In this document: one piece after another, positions 1 through 9,617 of the stretch
Layout: each line of letters opens with the position of its first letter
Numbering within the stretch: the stretch's first letter is position 1
Assembly: GCA_002375695.1 (NCBI GenBank)
Contig: DFMO01000011.1
Coordinates: 1-64,000, forward strand
Reading direction: 5' to 3'
DNA from: Flavobacteriaceae bacterium UBA3591
GTDB taxonomy: Bacteria; Bacteroidota; Bacteroidia; Flavobacteriales; Flavobacteriaceae
Length of the DNA: 64,000 nt
Program-made: the position numbers and the translations under genes
The notes under the pieces: generated by a model
The model's database searches: none
What the model was told of the DNA's origin: nothing
The model's input: only the letters and a program-made list of their open reading frames with translations

Positions 1-2042
1 ATACGCGCATAAATAGTTTGAGGCGAAGGAGGTACTATAATATGTACCCCACCAACAATCTCATTGGTGTCGTCAAAACTGTCTTGATAGGTCTGGTAGT
101 ATTTAATGGTAAACTGCGTAGGATCTTGACCTCCTAATATATTAGCATCATTATCGGTCAAGTTAAACACACCCGCCGTAGTACCATCGTCACATTGAAA
201 TAAATCTACCGGGGGGTTGGCTATGGGTTGGGGAACTAACACCAAGTTAAACTGCGTTGTTGCAAAACAACTTGCACTCGTATTATTTTCAACACGAGCA
301 AATATAAATACCGAGCCAGTAAAAGTATATGGTTGTGGTAAAGCGTTTATACCAGCAACAGCATCGGCTGGGTTATCGTGATAGGTAACTGTAAAATCTG
401 CAGGATTTTGTGCACCTAAAATAACCGCATCAAAAGTAGTGTTTAAATCTATTGTCTCTGTTCCATCGCTATTTGTATCACAAATTTCGTGTGGGCTAGG
501 CGGTGCTGTGGCTGTTGCCGAAGAGTACGAAATTTCAAAAGAATCTACAGCAAAACAGTTTCCGCTTTGATCTTCAATTCTTACCCAAATAGTTTCCGAT
601 GGCCCTACTAATAAATATGCGTTGGCCGGAACAATTTCATTTACATCGTTAATCGCATCGTTTTCGCTATTGTGATATGTTATATTAAATAATGGGTTTT
701 GAGCCCCTCTTACATCGTCATCATTTTCGGTTAAATCAAAAATAGGCGGGGTTGTTCCATCATCGCAAATTGTAAGGTCTAATGGCGGATTGGCAATAAC
801 TGGCTGTTCGTAAAAGTTAACAACAACACTATCAGTCACTGTACAGCCGTTCTCGGTTGCCTCAACGGTATAAGTTCCAGAATTAGGGGCATTTACAGTA
901 TAGGTTGGGTTGGTAGCGCCAGGAATTAAAACTCCATCGAGAAACCATTCATAAGTTACCGTAGGTATACCCGTATCGGCATCTAAAACGTATGAACCAC
1001 CATTACAAGTTTCAATATCTGGCCCAAGATCTACCGAAAAGTTAGCTTGTAGTGAAACTTCAACATCATCTTCTAACATAACAACATCGCCATTACAAGT
1101 ATTTGTATAAGTTACACGTGCAGTATAAACTTCAGTTCCTGAAGGACAAACGGTAATAGTTGGGTTTGTACTAATAACATTACCAGCGGCATCTAACCAC
1201 TCAAAGCTATAAGTTTGCGCTCCACTTGGCGCAAATTGCCATGCTTCATTAACCGCAGTCCATGGAGAGTCTGAGGTATTTCTTCCTGGCGGCACATATC
1301 CTATGGTACCCGCGTGGTTTTGAATTCCCATCGCTGCATTACCATCATTCCAAGTAGGGCACGATGGTTTGTTTAAAACATACATTTCTACAACATTGGA
1401 GAATTCATAAAAAACCGCCATTTGCGTAGCAAGTAAGTTGTTACAGCTAAATGAAAACATTGGCACTTCGTAGTACGATACTACTAATACTCTATTTGGA
1501 TATATACCTATCACTTCATATCCTATTTCTTCGGTAGAAGACTTGGTAGGATCCATATCGTGAACCGGCAATAATATATTCGCCTCGCCAATTGCGTCTT
1601 GCATATTGGTTGGAATGTCCATATCAAAAGACCAAGCGTTAGACCCACCACCTGTATCCCCAGGGTCTACATCAAACCGCACTACTCCATTTGAACCTAC
1701 TTGAAATTCAGTTTCTGTATTTCCGAAGAAACAAAAATCGAATGGCAGGTTATCTACAGGAGACCATGCATCATCGATATCTGGATTTAACGGATTTGCG
1801 AGTCCGTTAAAGGGAAAGGGCGGCGCAAATGGAATTGAGGTAACAGTATATGTGTTATCTGCTGTATCAAAAGTTTCCAAAAATGTAGCTGTTAGATCTG
1901 TACAACTGTTGTTGCAATCTACAACCACATCGGGCCCGGCATCGACAAACAACGAGCCAGGACCTTGTGCAAAACTCACAAAAGGCATAGCTGTTATAAA
2001 AAGTAATAAAAGGTAGGAAAATGGGGAATAATTATTCTTCAT
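1..2042 (-). CDS. large secreted T9SS-type surface protein, 5' part (runs off left edge)
   Basis: The reading frame opens at the ATG at 2042 and stays open to the window edge, about 680 codons. The start encodes a clear signal peptide (hydrophobic LLLLFITAMPFVSFAQ). Residues of roughly 40-340 form a globular region of unknown fold. An Ig/PKD-like module follows at about 345-415 (CNGGSYVLDADTG, then GTYTVEATENGC). From about residue 415 there are at least three repeats of roughly 95 residues, each with a CDDGTT-like turn, an LTENDD or LTDNDA segment, and GAQNP or GGQDP followed by a TYH/KYY strand. In flavobacteria this architecture normally ends in a gliding-motility-associated C-terminal (type B) sorting domain exported by the type IX system; that end lies outside the window, so T9SS export is inferred. 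A likely role is cell-surface adhesion or motility, but the ligand cannot be read from the sequence. Confidence 0.85.
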   Translation of the reverse strand, partial: MKNNYSPFSYLLLLFITAMPFVSFAQGPGSLFVDAGPDVVVDCNNSCTDLTATFLETFDTADNTYTVTSIPFAPPFPFNGLANPLNPDIDDAWSPVDNLPFDFCFFGNTETEFQVGSNGVVRFDVDPGDTGGGSNAWSFDMDIPTNMQDAIGEANILLPVHDMDPTKSSTEEIGYEVIGIYPNRVLVVSYYEVPMFSFSCNNLLATQMAVFYEFSNVVEMYVLNKPSCPTWNDGNAAMGIQNHAGTIGYVPPGRNTSDSPWTAVNEAWQFAPSGAQTYSFEWLDAAGNVISTNPTITVCPSGTEVYTARVTYTNTCNGDVVMLEDDVEVSLQANFSVDLGPDIETCNGGSYVLDADTGIPTVTYEWFLDGVLIPGATNPTYTVNAPNSGTYTVEATENGCTVTDSVVVNFYEQPVIANPPLDLTICDDGTTPPIFDLTENDDDVRGAQNPLFNITYHNSENDAINDVNEIVPANAYLLVGPSETIWVRIEDQSGNCFAVDSFEISYSSATATAPPSPHEICDTNSDGTETIDLNTTFDAVILGAQNPADFTVTYHDNPADAVAGINALPQPYTFTGSVFIFARVENNTSASCFATTQFNLVLVPQPIANPPVDLFQCDDGTTAGVFNLTDNDANILGGQDPTQFTIKYYQTYQDSFDDTNEIVGGVHIIVPPSPQTIYAR

Positions 2043-2150
2043 AGCTAACGGTAAATTATTGCGGCGAAAATTAAGAAAATTTTATGAAACTTCAAGAGTC
2101 TATTTGGCAAAATAAAAACATTCCCTTTTTAGTACCATAAACGTATTGCG

Positions 2151-2158
2151 TATCTTTG
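2151..2158 (+). promoter_or_regulatory. -7 box of the folE promoter
   Basis: TATCTTTG fits the Bacteroidota -7 consensus TAnnTTTG and lies 25 bases before the folE ATG. No clear TTG is visible at -33. Confidence 0.6.
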
Positions 2159-2183
2159 CACAAATATTACACATTATATTTAA

Positions 2184-2861
2184 ATGGATTTAGAGAAACA
2201 ACTTAAGGAAATTGAAGCAGTAGGACACGACCATATAGCAAGTTCTACCGAAACTCCTATGCGTAACGATGCTTTTGAACTTAGCGATATTGAAAAAATT
2301 GCTAGCATCAAAGAAGACGTTACTAAAATCATGCACACCTTAGGGTTAGACCTTACAGACGATAGTTTAAAAGGAACACCAACCCGAGTTGCAAAAATGT
2401 TTGTACAAGAAATTTTTGGTGGCCTACATCCCGATAGAAAACCCAAGGCTTCTATTTTTGAAAACAAATACAAGTATCAGGAAATGTTGGTGGAAAAAAA
2501 TATTACCCTTTATTCTACTTGCGAACATCACCTCCTACCTATTGTTGGGAAGGCACACATTGCTTACATTTCTAACGGAAATGTTGTTGGACTCTCCAAA
2601 ATGAATCGTATTGTAGATTATTATGCTAAACGTCCACAAGTTCAAGAACGATTAACGATGCAAATTGTTAAAGAATTGCAACACGTTTTAAATACCGAAG
2701 ACGTAGCTTGTGTTATAGACGCAAAACACCTTTGCGTAAATTCTCGTGGTATTCGCGATATTGATAGCAGTACAGTAACCAGCGAATTTGGAGGTGCTTT
2801 TAAAAACCCTGAAACGCGAAGAGAATTTTTAGATTACATTAAATTAAGCACCGAGTTTTAA
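2184..2861 (+). CDS. folE: GTP cyclohydrolase I
   Basis: Converts GTP to 7,8-dihydroneopterin triphosphate, the first step of folate (and queuosine precursor) synthesis in the cytoplasm. The 225-residue length is normal for the family. Zinc ligands are visible: the Cys and His of the TCEHH motif (about residues 112-116) and the Cys of HLCVNSRG (about 182-189). The N-terminal 35 residues are a variable extension. The ATG at 2184 is the first in frame after a good -7 box. It is followed on the same strand by cysS after 46 bases, so cotranscription is possible. A queE gene further along uses a metabolite derived from the FolE product, but it is not adjacent. Confidence 0.97.
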   Translation: MDLEKQLKEIEAVGHDHIASSTETPMRNDAFELSDIEKIASIKEDVTKIMHTLGLDLTDDSLKGTPTRVAKMFVQEIFGGLHPDRKPKASIFENKYKYQEMLVEKNITLYSTCEHHLLPIVGKAHIAYISNGNVVGLSKMNRIVDYYAKRPQVQERLTMQIVKELQHVLNTEDVACVIDAKHLCVNSRGIRDIDSSTVTSEFGGAFKNPETRREFLDYIKLSTEF

Positions 2862-2907
2862 TTTTTTATCTTAAGCCTTAACACCATTTCAAATTAAATT
2901 CGAAATC

Positions 2908-4383
2908 TTGAAGTCACCAAATCTTTACATTTATAATTCACTTTCAAAGAAAAAAGAAAAGTTTGTACCAATTCATGAAAATGCTGTGGGAATGTATGTG
3001 TGTGGACCTACGGTTTACAGCAACGTACATTTAGGAAACTGTCGTACTTTTTTATCTTTCGATTTAATTTTTAGATACCTAAAACACTTAGGCTATAAAG
3101 TGCGCTATGTGCGCAACATTACCGATGCTGGACATTTGGAAAACGATGGAGAAAGCGGGGATGATCCAATCTTAAAAAAAGCCCGATTAGAGCAGTTGGA
3201 ACCTATGGAAGTGGTTCAAAAATACACGGTAGACTTCCATACTATAATGGCAAAGTTTAACGCATTGCCACCAAGTATTGAACCAACAGCCACCGGCCAT
3301 ATTTACGAACAAATTGCAATCGTTGAAAAAATTATAGAAGAAGGGCTGGCTTATGAAAAAAACGGCTCGGTTTATTTTGATGTTTTAAAATTTAACCAAA
3401 CCAATAATTACGGCAAGCTTAGCGGAAGACAAATTGAAGATATGATTGCCAACACGCGCGAATTGGCCGCCCAAAGCGATAAAAAAAATCCGCAAGATTT
3501 TGCACTTTGGAAAAAAGCCGAACCGCAACATATTATGCGCTGGCCATCGCCATGGAGCGACGGTTTTCCAGGTTGGCACCTAGAATGTACGGCTATGAGC
3601 ACTAAATATTTGGGCAATCAATTTGATATTCACGGTGGGGGAATGGATTTAAAATTTCCGCACCACGAATGTGAAATTGCACAAGCCGAAGCTTGCAACC
3701 ACGTATCGCCAGTAAATTACTGGATGCACGCAAACATGCTTACCTTAAACGGGAAAAAAATGTCTAAATCTACCGGAAACTTTATACTTCCAGACAATAT
3801 GTTTACCGGGAATAACAACATTTTAAGCAAGCCTTTCTCGCCTACAGTAACAAAGTTTTTTATGTATCAAGCGCACTACCGAAGCATCCTCGACTTTAGT
3901 AGTGAAGCCCTGGAAGCATCTGAAAAAGGATTTTTAAAACTAATGGATGCCTACAGAACGCTCTCAGATTTAAACACGTCTAACTCGAGCAGCATTGACA
4001 TTAACGCTTGGAAAAAAGCTTGTTATGATGCGATGAACGACGATTTTAACAGCCCAATTTTAATTGCAAATCTTTTTGAAATTGTAAAATATGTAAATGC
4101 TTTAAAAGATGGTAAAGAAACGATCACCGAAACAGATTTATCGCTGTTAAAACAAACAACTCACGATTTTCTTTTTGAAGTTTTAGGACTGGAAGATACT
4201 GCCATTGAAGAATCACAAGATGGCGAAAAACTTACTGCGGCTATTGAACTACTTATTCAATTGAGAAATAAAGCTCGAGCCGACAAAGATTTTGCAATGA
4301 GCGACAAAATTAGGGGCGAACTTGCTGCTAAAGGCATTCAACTAAAAGACGGAAAAGATGGCACTACGTTTTCTTTAAATTAG
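2908..4383 (+). CDS. cysS: cysteinyl-tRNA synthetase
   Basis: Class I aminoacyl-tRNA synthetase charging tRNA-Cys. The HIGH-like signature is VHLGN (about residues 40-44), preceded by the zinc-binding CGPTVY; a second zinc Cys is in GWHLECTAMS and the third group in FPHHECEIAQ. The KMSKS loop reads KKMSKSTGN at about residues 288-296. The C-terminal helical domain ends near residue 491, a usual length. The start is a TTG at 2908: no ATG lies nearby, and the conserved LYIYNSLSKKKE segment begins only five residues in, so a later start would remove conserved sequence. Confidence 0.97.
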   Translation: MKSPNLYIYNSLSKKKEKFVPIHENAVGMYVCGPTVYSNVHLGNCRTFLSFDLIFRYLKHLGYKVRYVRNITDAGHLENDGESGDDPILKKARLEQLEPMEVVQKYTVDFHTIMAKFNALPPSIEPTATGHIYEQIAIVEKIIEEGLAYEKNGSVYFDVLKFNQTNNYGKLSGRQIEDMIANTRELAAQSDKKNPQDFALWKKAEPQHIMRWPSPWSDGFPGWHLECTAMSTKYLGNQFDIHGGGMDLKFPHHECEIAQAEACNHVSPVNYWMHANMLTLNGKKMSKSTGNFILPDNMFTGNNNILSKPFSPTVTKFFMYQAHYRSILDFSSEALEASEKGFLKLMDAYRTLSDLNTSNSSSIDINAWKKACYDAMNDDFNSPILIANLFEIVKYVNALKDGKETITETDLSLLKQTTHDFLFEVLGLEDTAIEESQDGEKLTAAIELLIQLRNKARADKDFAMSDKIRGELAAKGIQLKDGKDGTTFSLN

Positions 4384-4423
4384 TGTTTAAAATTTCGGTA
4401 AAAAGCCACGAGGGGTGTAGCTT

Positions 4424-4657
4424 ATGAAAAAGATTATAACATATCCTTTTATTTTACTCATTAGAGGATATCAAAATTTTATTTCGCCATTTACACCCAA
4501 TACGTGTAGATACACTCCTACTTGTTCGCATTATACAGTTGAAGCTTTACATACTCACGGCTTATTAAAAGGGGGTTGGATGGCCGTTAAACGCATTGCA
4601 AGTTGCAACCCTTGGGGAGGCTCAGGATATGACCCCGTTCCACCCAAAAAGAATTAA
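4424..4657 (+). CDS. yidD: YidD membrane protein insertion efficiency factor
   Basis: Small (77 residues) inner-membrane-associated protein that assists YidC/Sec insertion. The family hallmarks are all present: an N-terminal amphipathic/hydrophobic segment (YPFILLIRGYQNFISPF), the Cys-containing CRYTPTCSHYT motif, and the C-terminal SCNPWGGSGYDPVP motif. It sits 40 bases after cysS and before lgt, so three conserved housekeeping genes share direction. In many bacteria yidD is beside rnpA and yidC; here it is separated from them. Confidence 0.95.
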   Translation: MKKIITYPFILLIRGYQNFISPFTPNTCRYTPTCSHYTVEALHTHGLLKGGWMAVKRIASCNPWGGSGYDPVPPKKN

Positions 4658-4721
4658 ATACTAATAGAATAATACTTTATCGCTTTTGTTATATTTACGG
4701 GGCGTTATTTAAAAATTCAAT

Positions 4722-5666
4722 ATGCATTATTTAAGTTTTACATGGAATCCGTCTGAAGGAATTGACCTCGGTTTTTTTATGATTCGTTACTACAGTTTAA
4801 TGTTTGTGGTAGCCTTTAGTTTAGGATGGATTTTAACCAAAAAGATTTATGAACGCGAAGGCATGTCTCAAGAAAAATTAGACAGCCTTTTTATTTATAT
4901 GGTAGTTGCCACCTTATTAGGAGCGCGATTAGGTCACGTAATTTTTTACCAACCCGAATTATTTGCCCAAGACCCACTTTCTATTTTACTGCCTATAAGC
5001 ACCGTTCCCGAGTTTGAATTTACAGGCTTTCAAGGATTGGCAAGCCATGGCGCCGCCATAGCTATTTTGATAGCCATGTACTACTACACAAAAAATGTAA
5101 TTAAAAAGCCGTTTTTGTGGATTATGGATCGTATTGTAATTGCCGTTGCCGCAGGGGGTGTTTTTGTTCGTATCGGGAATTTTATGAATTCTGAAATTAT
5201 AGGAAAACCATCGGGCGATTTTCCTTTAGGAGTGCGTTTTCTTCAAGACGGCATTGACAAAAGAGATGCCGTAAGTGTTACAGGAATACCCAACCCAAAA
5301 GAAGCCTACAACGCAATTATTCAAAATCCGCAATTTGCAGATTTCCTCAACAGCGTACCCTTTCGGCACCCAGCACAACTTTATGAGGCAGCCGGCTATG
5401 TAATTGTGTTTTTGGTATGCTATTACCTCTATTGGAAAACCGAACGCAGAAAGCAAATAGGTTACATATTTGGCGTGTTTTTAATCCTTCTTTTTACAGT
5501 TCGCTTTTTGGTAGAATTTGTAAAAGTGAGTCAAGGCGGTTTTGAGTCGGCACTGGGACTCCTCTCAACAGGACAATGGCTTAGCGTACCTTTTATTATT
5601 GCCGGAGTATATATCATGTGGCAAGCTTCAAAAAAGAAACCTCAACCGCTTAAAGAAGAAGTATAA
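4722..5666 (+). CDS. lgt: prolipoprotein diacylglyceryl transferase
   Basis: Integral inner-membrane enzyme that attaches diacylglycerol to the lipobox Cys of prelipoproteins. About seven hydrophobic segments are visible. The Lgt signature is recognisable as VRIGNFMNSEIIGKPSG (about residues 149-165), and HPAQLYEA lies at about 215-222. An early GARLGH matches the conserved GxRxGH region. The central part is slightly longer than in Escherichia coli (LQDGIDKRDAVSVTGIPNP...), which is common in Bacteroidota. Its product modifies the many lipoproteins predicted in this window. Confidence 0.96.
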   Translation: MHYLSFTWNPSEGIDLGFFMIRYYSLMFVVAFSLGWILTKKIYEREGMSQEKLDSLFIYMVVATLLGARLGHVIFYQPELFAQDPLSILLPISTVPEFEFTGFQGLASHGAAIAILIAMYYYTKNVIKKPFLWIMDRIVIAVAAGGVFVRIGNFMNSEIIGKPSGDFPLGVRFLQDGIDKRDAVSVTGIPNPKEAYNAIIQNPQFADFLNSVPFRHPAQLYEAAGYVIVFLVCYYLYWKTERRKQIGYIFGVFLILLFTVRFLVEFVKVSQGGFESALGLLSTGQWLSVPFIIAGVYIMWQASKKKPQPLKEEV

Positions 5667-5813
5667 CGTTTATATTTCATCGTTATTAGCACTTTTAAGG
5701 TTAATTACGCTTCAGAATTAGCAGAAGTTTAATTTATAATTTGAAATGCGACACAACGCTTAAATAAATTAAAAAAGAATAAATATTACATTTCCAAAAT
5801 CGTTATTTTCAAA

Positions 5814-6311
5814 ATGAAGAAGATTTTTATCTCCGCAGCTTTTATTGCTTCAGTTTTTACATTTTATAATTGTAAAGAGACTGCAACTACCGAAAGTGTT
5901 AGTCTTACAAAAGAAATATCCTTCACCAAAGAAGGTGAACTTCAACTTTTAAAGGCAGAAAACGACTCAATAATTGCAACGCTCGACATAGAAATTGCCG
6001 ACGACGAATACCAAACCGAAACCGGCTTAATGTACCGTCAATCTATGGCAAAAAACCAAGCCATGTTGTTTGTTTTCCCAAACATGCAGCCGCGTTCTTT
6101 TTATATGAAAAACACATATATTCCATTAGATATAATTTATTTAAACAGAGAAAAGGAGGTTGTAAGCATTCAAAAAAACGCGAAACCATTGGATGAAAAA
6201 TCACTTCCATCTTCGGCTCCAGCACAATATGTTTTAGAGGTAAATGCAGGGCTTTCAGACAAATGGGACCTTAAAGAAGGCGATAAAATTGAATACACAA
6301 CTGTAAATTAG
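5814..6311 (+). CDS. DUF192 family lipoprotein
   Basis: A 165-residue secreted protein with a signal peptide (FISAAFIASVFTFYNC) whose final Cys could be lipidated, although the preceding residues are a poor lipobox. The mature part is a DUF192 domain: GLMYRQSMAKNQAMLFVF, then the family-typical FYMKNTYIPLDIIYL and a C-terminal AQYVLEVNAG. The biochemical function of the family is not established. It follows lgt after about 150 bases with no obvious gene between and is closed by a strong hairpin, so it may be an independent unit. Confidence 0.9.
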   Translation: MKKIFISAAFIASVFTFYNCKETATTESVSLTKEISFTKEGELQLLKAENDSIIATLDIEIADDEYQTETGLMYRQSMAKNQAMLFVFPNMQPRSFYMKNTYIPLDIIYLNREKEVVSIQKNAKPLDEKSLPSSAPAQYVLEVNAGLSDKWDLKEGDKIEYTTVN

Positions 6312-6335
6312 TTTGAATACATTTTAAAAATATTT

Positions 6336-6367
6336 AAAAACCTTCGGCAATTAAACCGAAGGTTTTT
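6336..6367 (+). terminator. intrinsic terminator after the DUF192 gene
   Basis: Perfect 12-bp stem (left arm 6336-6347, right arm 6356-6367) with an 8-base loop and a run of T on the plus strand. It terminates the plus-strand gene ending at 6311. Confidence 0.85.
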
Positions 6368-6409
6368 TAGTTTTTAAACCTTGTTTAAAGTTTTAATATT
6401 TCAGCAAAA

Positions 6410-6441
6410 AAAAGACCTTTCCGCTTTCGGAAAGGTCTTTT
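6410..6441 (-). terminator. intrinsic terminator after secDF
   Basis: Perfect 14-bp stem (6410-6423 with 6428-6441) and a 4-base loop. Read on the minus strand it lies 24 bases past the secDF stop and ends in a run of T. Two separate hairpins thus insulate the convergent genes. Confidence 0.85.
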
Positions 6442-6464
6442 ATATTAAGGAAGAATGTTAATTA

Positions 6465-9400
6465 TTAAGCCTCTAAAGCTTCTTCGTTTTCTTCTTTTTT
6501 ATCAATTAAATCTTCAACTTTTTTACGCTTCACCGTATCGTACATTACCGGTGTTGCTATAAATAATGAAGAGTACGTACCTACTAAAATACCTACAATA
6601 ATTGCAAACAGCAGTCCGCGAATAGATTCTGCTCCAAAGAAGAACATACTCAACAATACAATAAGTGTTGTAAACGATGTATTTAATGTTCTACTTAAAG
6701 TACTACTTAATGCATTGTCGATAATCCTGTTCATCTTCCAGCTTGGGTGCTCACCAAAGTACTCGCGAATACGGTCAAAAACAATTACCGTATCATTTAA
6801 CGAGTAACCAATTACGGTAAGAATTGCCGCAATAAACGCTTGGTCTATTTCCATACTAAATGGCATAAACTTGTAAGTAAGGGAGAATACACCTAATACA
6901 ATAAGCACATCGTGGAATACAGCAGCAACGGCACCTAAACTAAATTGCCATCTTCTAAAACGCAATAATATATAAAGGAATACCACCACTAATGAGCCAA
7001 ATACAGCCCAGAATGAATCCTTTTTAATATCGTCTGCAATAGTAGGACTTACTTTATAGTATTCCATTCTACCAATAGTTTTACCTTCGGCGTCGCCTAC
7101 GTAATCTTCGTAAGTTATTTCGGCTGGAAGATCAGATTTTACAGTTTCGTAAACCATTCTTTCTATTTCTTCATCAACCTCGGTACCTGTTTCATCTACC
7201 TTATACTTAGTAGTAATTTTTAACTGGTTGGCACCACCATAGGTTTTTGCTTCTGCACTTCCAAAAGTTTCAATCAATCTATCTTGAATTTCTTGTGAAT
7301 TTACATCTTTAGCAAAACGAACTGTATACGTACGTCCACCTACAAAATCTACCCCTTGGTTAAGACCGTTAGTGAATAATGAAGTAAGACTCACTAAAAT
7401 TAAAATAGCAGAAACAACATACGCTGTTTTACGCTTTTTTAAGAATTGAATATGAACATTCGTAAATAAATTTTTAGTAAATGAAGTTGCACAAGGCAAT
7501 GCTTTACCGTTGTTCGTATACCTATCTATAAATAATCTTGTAATAAAGATTGCAGTAAATAACGAGGTTGCAATACCTATTAATAAAGTAGTTGCAAAGC
7601 CTTGAATTGGTCCTGTACCAAACACTAAAAGAATTAACCCGGTAAGACCCGTTGTAATGTTTGCATCGAGAATTGAAGAAAGGGCATTGTTAAACCCATC
7701 TTTAATGGCATCTTTTTGCGCTTTACCTTTTGCGAGTTCTTCTTTAATTCTCTCAAAAATTAACACGTTTGCATCTACAGACATACCTACTGTTAATACA
7801 ATACCTGCAATACCAGGTAGGGTAAGTACCGCTCCCAGTCCGGCTAAAATTCCGAAGATAAATAAGATGTTTACCAAAAGAGCAATATCGGCATAAGCAC
7901 CGGCTCTACCGTAGTAACCTATCATCCAAAGCAAAACTATAATAAGCGCTACTGCAAAAGACATCACCCCACTATCAATAGCTTCTTGACCTAAAGTTGG
8001 ACCCACTACCTCACCTTGAATAATTTCAGCCGAAGCTGGTAGTTTACCTGCTCGTAAAACGTTTGCTAAATCCTGACCTTCATTTACGGTAAAATCGCCC
8101 GAGATTTGGCTACGTCCACCAGCAATTGGTCCTGAAGTAACCCCAGGGGCAGAGTAAACAATATTATCTAATACAATAGCGATTTGACTTTGGTTTTCAT
8201 AAGCAGCGCCTGTTAGTTGTTCCCAAACCTTAGCTCCTTGGCCATTCATTTGCATTGATACAACAACGCGGCTTAAATTATCATACTCTTGGCGAGCATC
8301 TACTACCACACTACCTCCTAATGGCGGTTGGTTTGATCTGTTTCCTTTTAACGCATAAAGCGAAATAACCTCCTCGCCGTTTAATTGCGGATCTGCATCT
8401 GGTAAGCCCCATACAAATTTTGCATAGCGCATTTCATTTGGCAATAACGATTTTATCTGTGGATTGCGTAAATACCCGTTAATTGCAGCAGTATCTTTTA
8501 ACTTAAATGTAGCAAGAATTGGGCTTCCTTGGTTACCCAACATAACCATTTTTGCAAGAATTGGATTGGTTTTATTATCGTCTACAAGCGAATCGTTTAC
8601 ATCTTGCCCACCAAGAAGCTTACTTACGTCATCTTCTTCAACTGCAGCTGTATCTACTTCTTCAACTTTTTGAGTTGCTGTAGAAGCTAATTCAAGCTCT
8701 CCGGCTTTTGCATCGGCAGCTTGTAAAAACCCAGCCACTTCTTCAAATTTATATACATTCCAAAATTCTAACTGTGCAGTACTTTGTAATAATTTTTTAA
8801 CCCTGTCTACATCTTTTGCACCTGGAAGTTCCACAAGAATTCTTGCCGAATTTCCTAATCTTTGAATGTTTGGTTGTGTTACACCAAATTTATCAATACG
8901 CTTTCTTAATACTTCAAAAGCAGATGTAATTGATTCGTCAATTTTTTTCTGAATAACTGGCTTTACTTCTGCATTGGTCATTCCAGCGTTTATAACATCT
9001 TCTAAATTCTTATTAAAGAAAATATCTGGCGATGCCAATTCATTTTCACCTGGAAGCGCTTCAAAAGCCTTAAAGAAAGACTCTAAATATGTTTCTTGAC
9101 TATCTTTTTGAAGTTCGGTTGCATTATCTAAAGCCTGGTTAAATGCAGGGTCTTTTGTGTTATTTGCAAGTCCTTTTAAAATATCTTTTACAGATACTTC
9201 AAGAATTACATTAATTCCACCTTTAAGGTCAAGCCCTTTGTTAAGTTCCTTTTCTTTGGCAGTTTTATAATCAATTCCTAAGAAAACTGGGTTGTTTGCC
9301 ACAGAATCTAAGTATCTATTTAAGGCAGCCTCGCGTTCGTGCGGCTGGTTTTCAGAGTATTTGCTATTTGCAAATTCTTTAGCATTATCTTCTACACTAT

Positions 9401-9485
9401 TGGCAATAAATGTAAAAGAAAGCTGATATATACTTACCAATCCAAAAAGAATGGCAAATACGGTAACTAATCCTTTGTTTTGCAT
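6465..9485 (-). CDS. secDF: protein translocase SecDF (fused)
   Basis: Single polypeptide of 1006 residues joining SecD (about 1-665) and SecF (about 675-1006). It uses the proton gradient to help Sec-dependent export across the inner membrane. SecD features: N-terminal membrane anchor, LDLKGGINVILEV, the P1 segment RKRIDKFGVTQPNIQRLG, and a membrane domain with GMSVDANVLIFERIKEE. SecF features: NQGVDFVGGRTY and GYSLNDTVIVFDRIRE. An Asp/Glu-rich insert at roughly residues 265-305 is low complexity. The SecDF fusion is common in Bacteroidota and in Bacillus. Its ATG is at 9485. A minus-strand gene with SecD-like features lies directly upstream. Confidence 0.97.
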   Translation of the reverse strand: MQNKGLVTVFAILFGLVSIYQLSFTFIANSVEDNAKEFANSKYSENQPHEREAALNRYLDSVANNPVFLGIDYKTAKEKELNKGLDLKGGINVILEVSVKDILKGLANNTKDPAFNQALDNATELQKDSQETYLESFFKAFEALPGENELASPDIFFNKNLEDVINAGMTNAEVKPVIQKKIDESITSAFEVLRKRIDKFGVTQPNIQRLGNSARILVELPGAKDVDRVKKLLQSTAQLEFWNVYKFEEVAGFLQAADAKAGELELASTATQKVEEVDTAAVEEDDVSKLLGGQDVNDSLVDDNKTNPILAKMVMLGNQGSPILATFKLKDTAAINGYLRNPQIKSLLPNEMRYAKFVWGLPDADPQLNGEEVISLYALKGNRSNQPPLGGSVVVDARQEYDNLSRVVVSMQMNGQGAKVWEQLTGAAYENQSQIAIVLDNIVYSAPGVTSGPIAGGRSQISGDFTVNEGQDLANVLRAGKLPASAEIIQGEVVGPTLGQEAIDSGVMSFAVALIIVLLWMIGYYGRAGAYADIALLVNILFIFGILAGLGAVLTLPGIAGIVLTVGMSVDANVLIFERIKEELAKGKAQKDAIKDGFNNALSSILDANITTGLTGLILLVFGTGPIQGFATTLLIGIATSLFTAIFITRLFIDRYTNNGKALPCATSFTKNLFTNVHIQFLKKRKTAYVVSAILILVSLTSLFTNGLNQGVDFVGGRTYTVRFAKDVNSQEIQDRLIETFGSAEAKTYGGANQLKITTKYKVDETGTEVDEEIERMVYETVKSDLPAEITYEDYVGDAEGKTIGRMEYYKVSPTIADDIKKDSFWAVFGSLVVVFLYILLRFRRWQFSLGAVAAVFHDVLIVLGVFSLTYKFMPFSMEIDQAFIAAILTVIGYSLNDTVIVFDRIREYFGEHPSWKMNRIIDNALSSTLSRTLNTSFTTLIVLLSMFFFGAESIRGLLFAIIVGILVGTYSSLFIATPVMYDTVKRKKVEDLIDKKEENEEALEA

Positions 9486-9570
9486 GTTTAATTATTTGTG
9501 TTAGAAATTTTACCTAACAATTATCGTGGTTTATAGTTTTTATATTTCAGAAATATTATCCTGAAGTGAT

Positions 9571-9602
9571 AATTTAAAACGAAAACCAATTCGTTTTAAA
9601 TT
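9571..9602 (-). promoter_or_regulatory. perfect 13-bp inverted repeat between the SecD-like gene and secDF
   Basis: Arms 9571-9583 and 9590-9602 are perfect complements around a 6-base loop (aaccaa). No T run follows on the minus strand, so it is not a typical terminator. It sits just after the stop of the upstream gene and about 85 bases before the secDF start, and could be a processing site, a weak terminator or a 5'-UTR structure. Confidence 0.45.
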
Positions 9603-9617
9603 AAAAAGCGAAGTGTA

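Noticed and set aside
7822..7827. GTAGGG hexamers inside coding regions (for example 7822, 28470, 53096) as further ECF-sigma sites
   Set aside because: They lie inside genes without the yTGTyw element at a 15-base spacing and without a start codon downstream.
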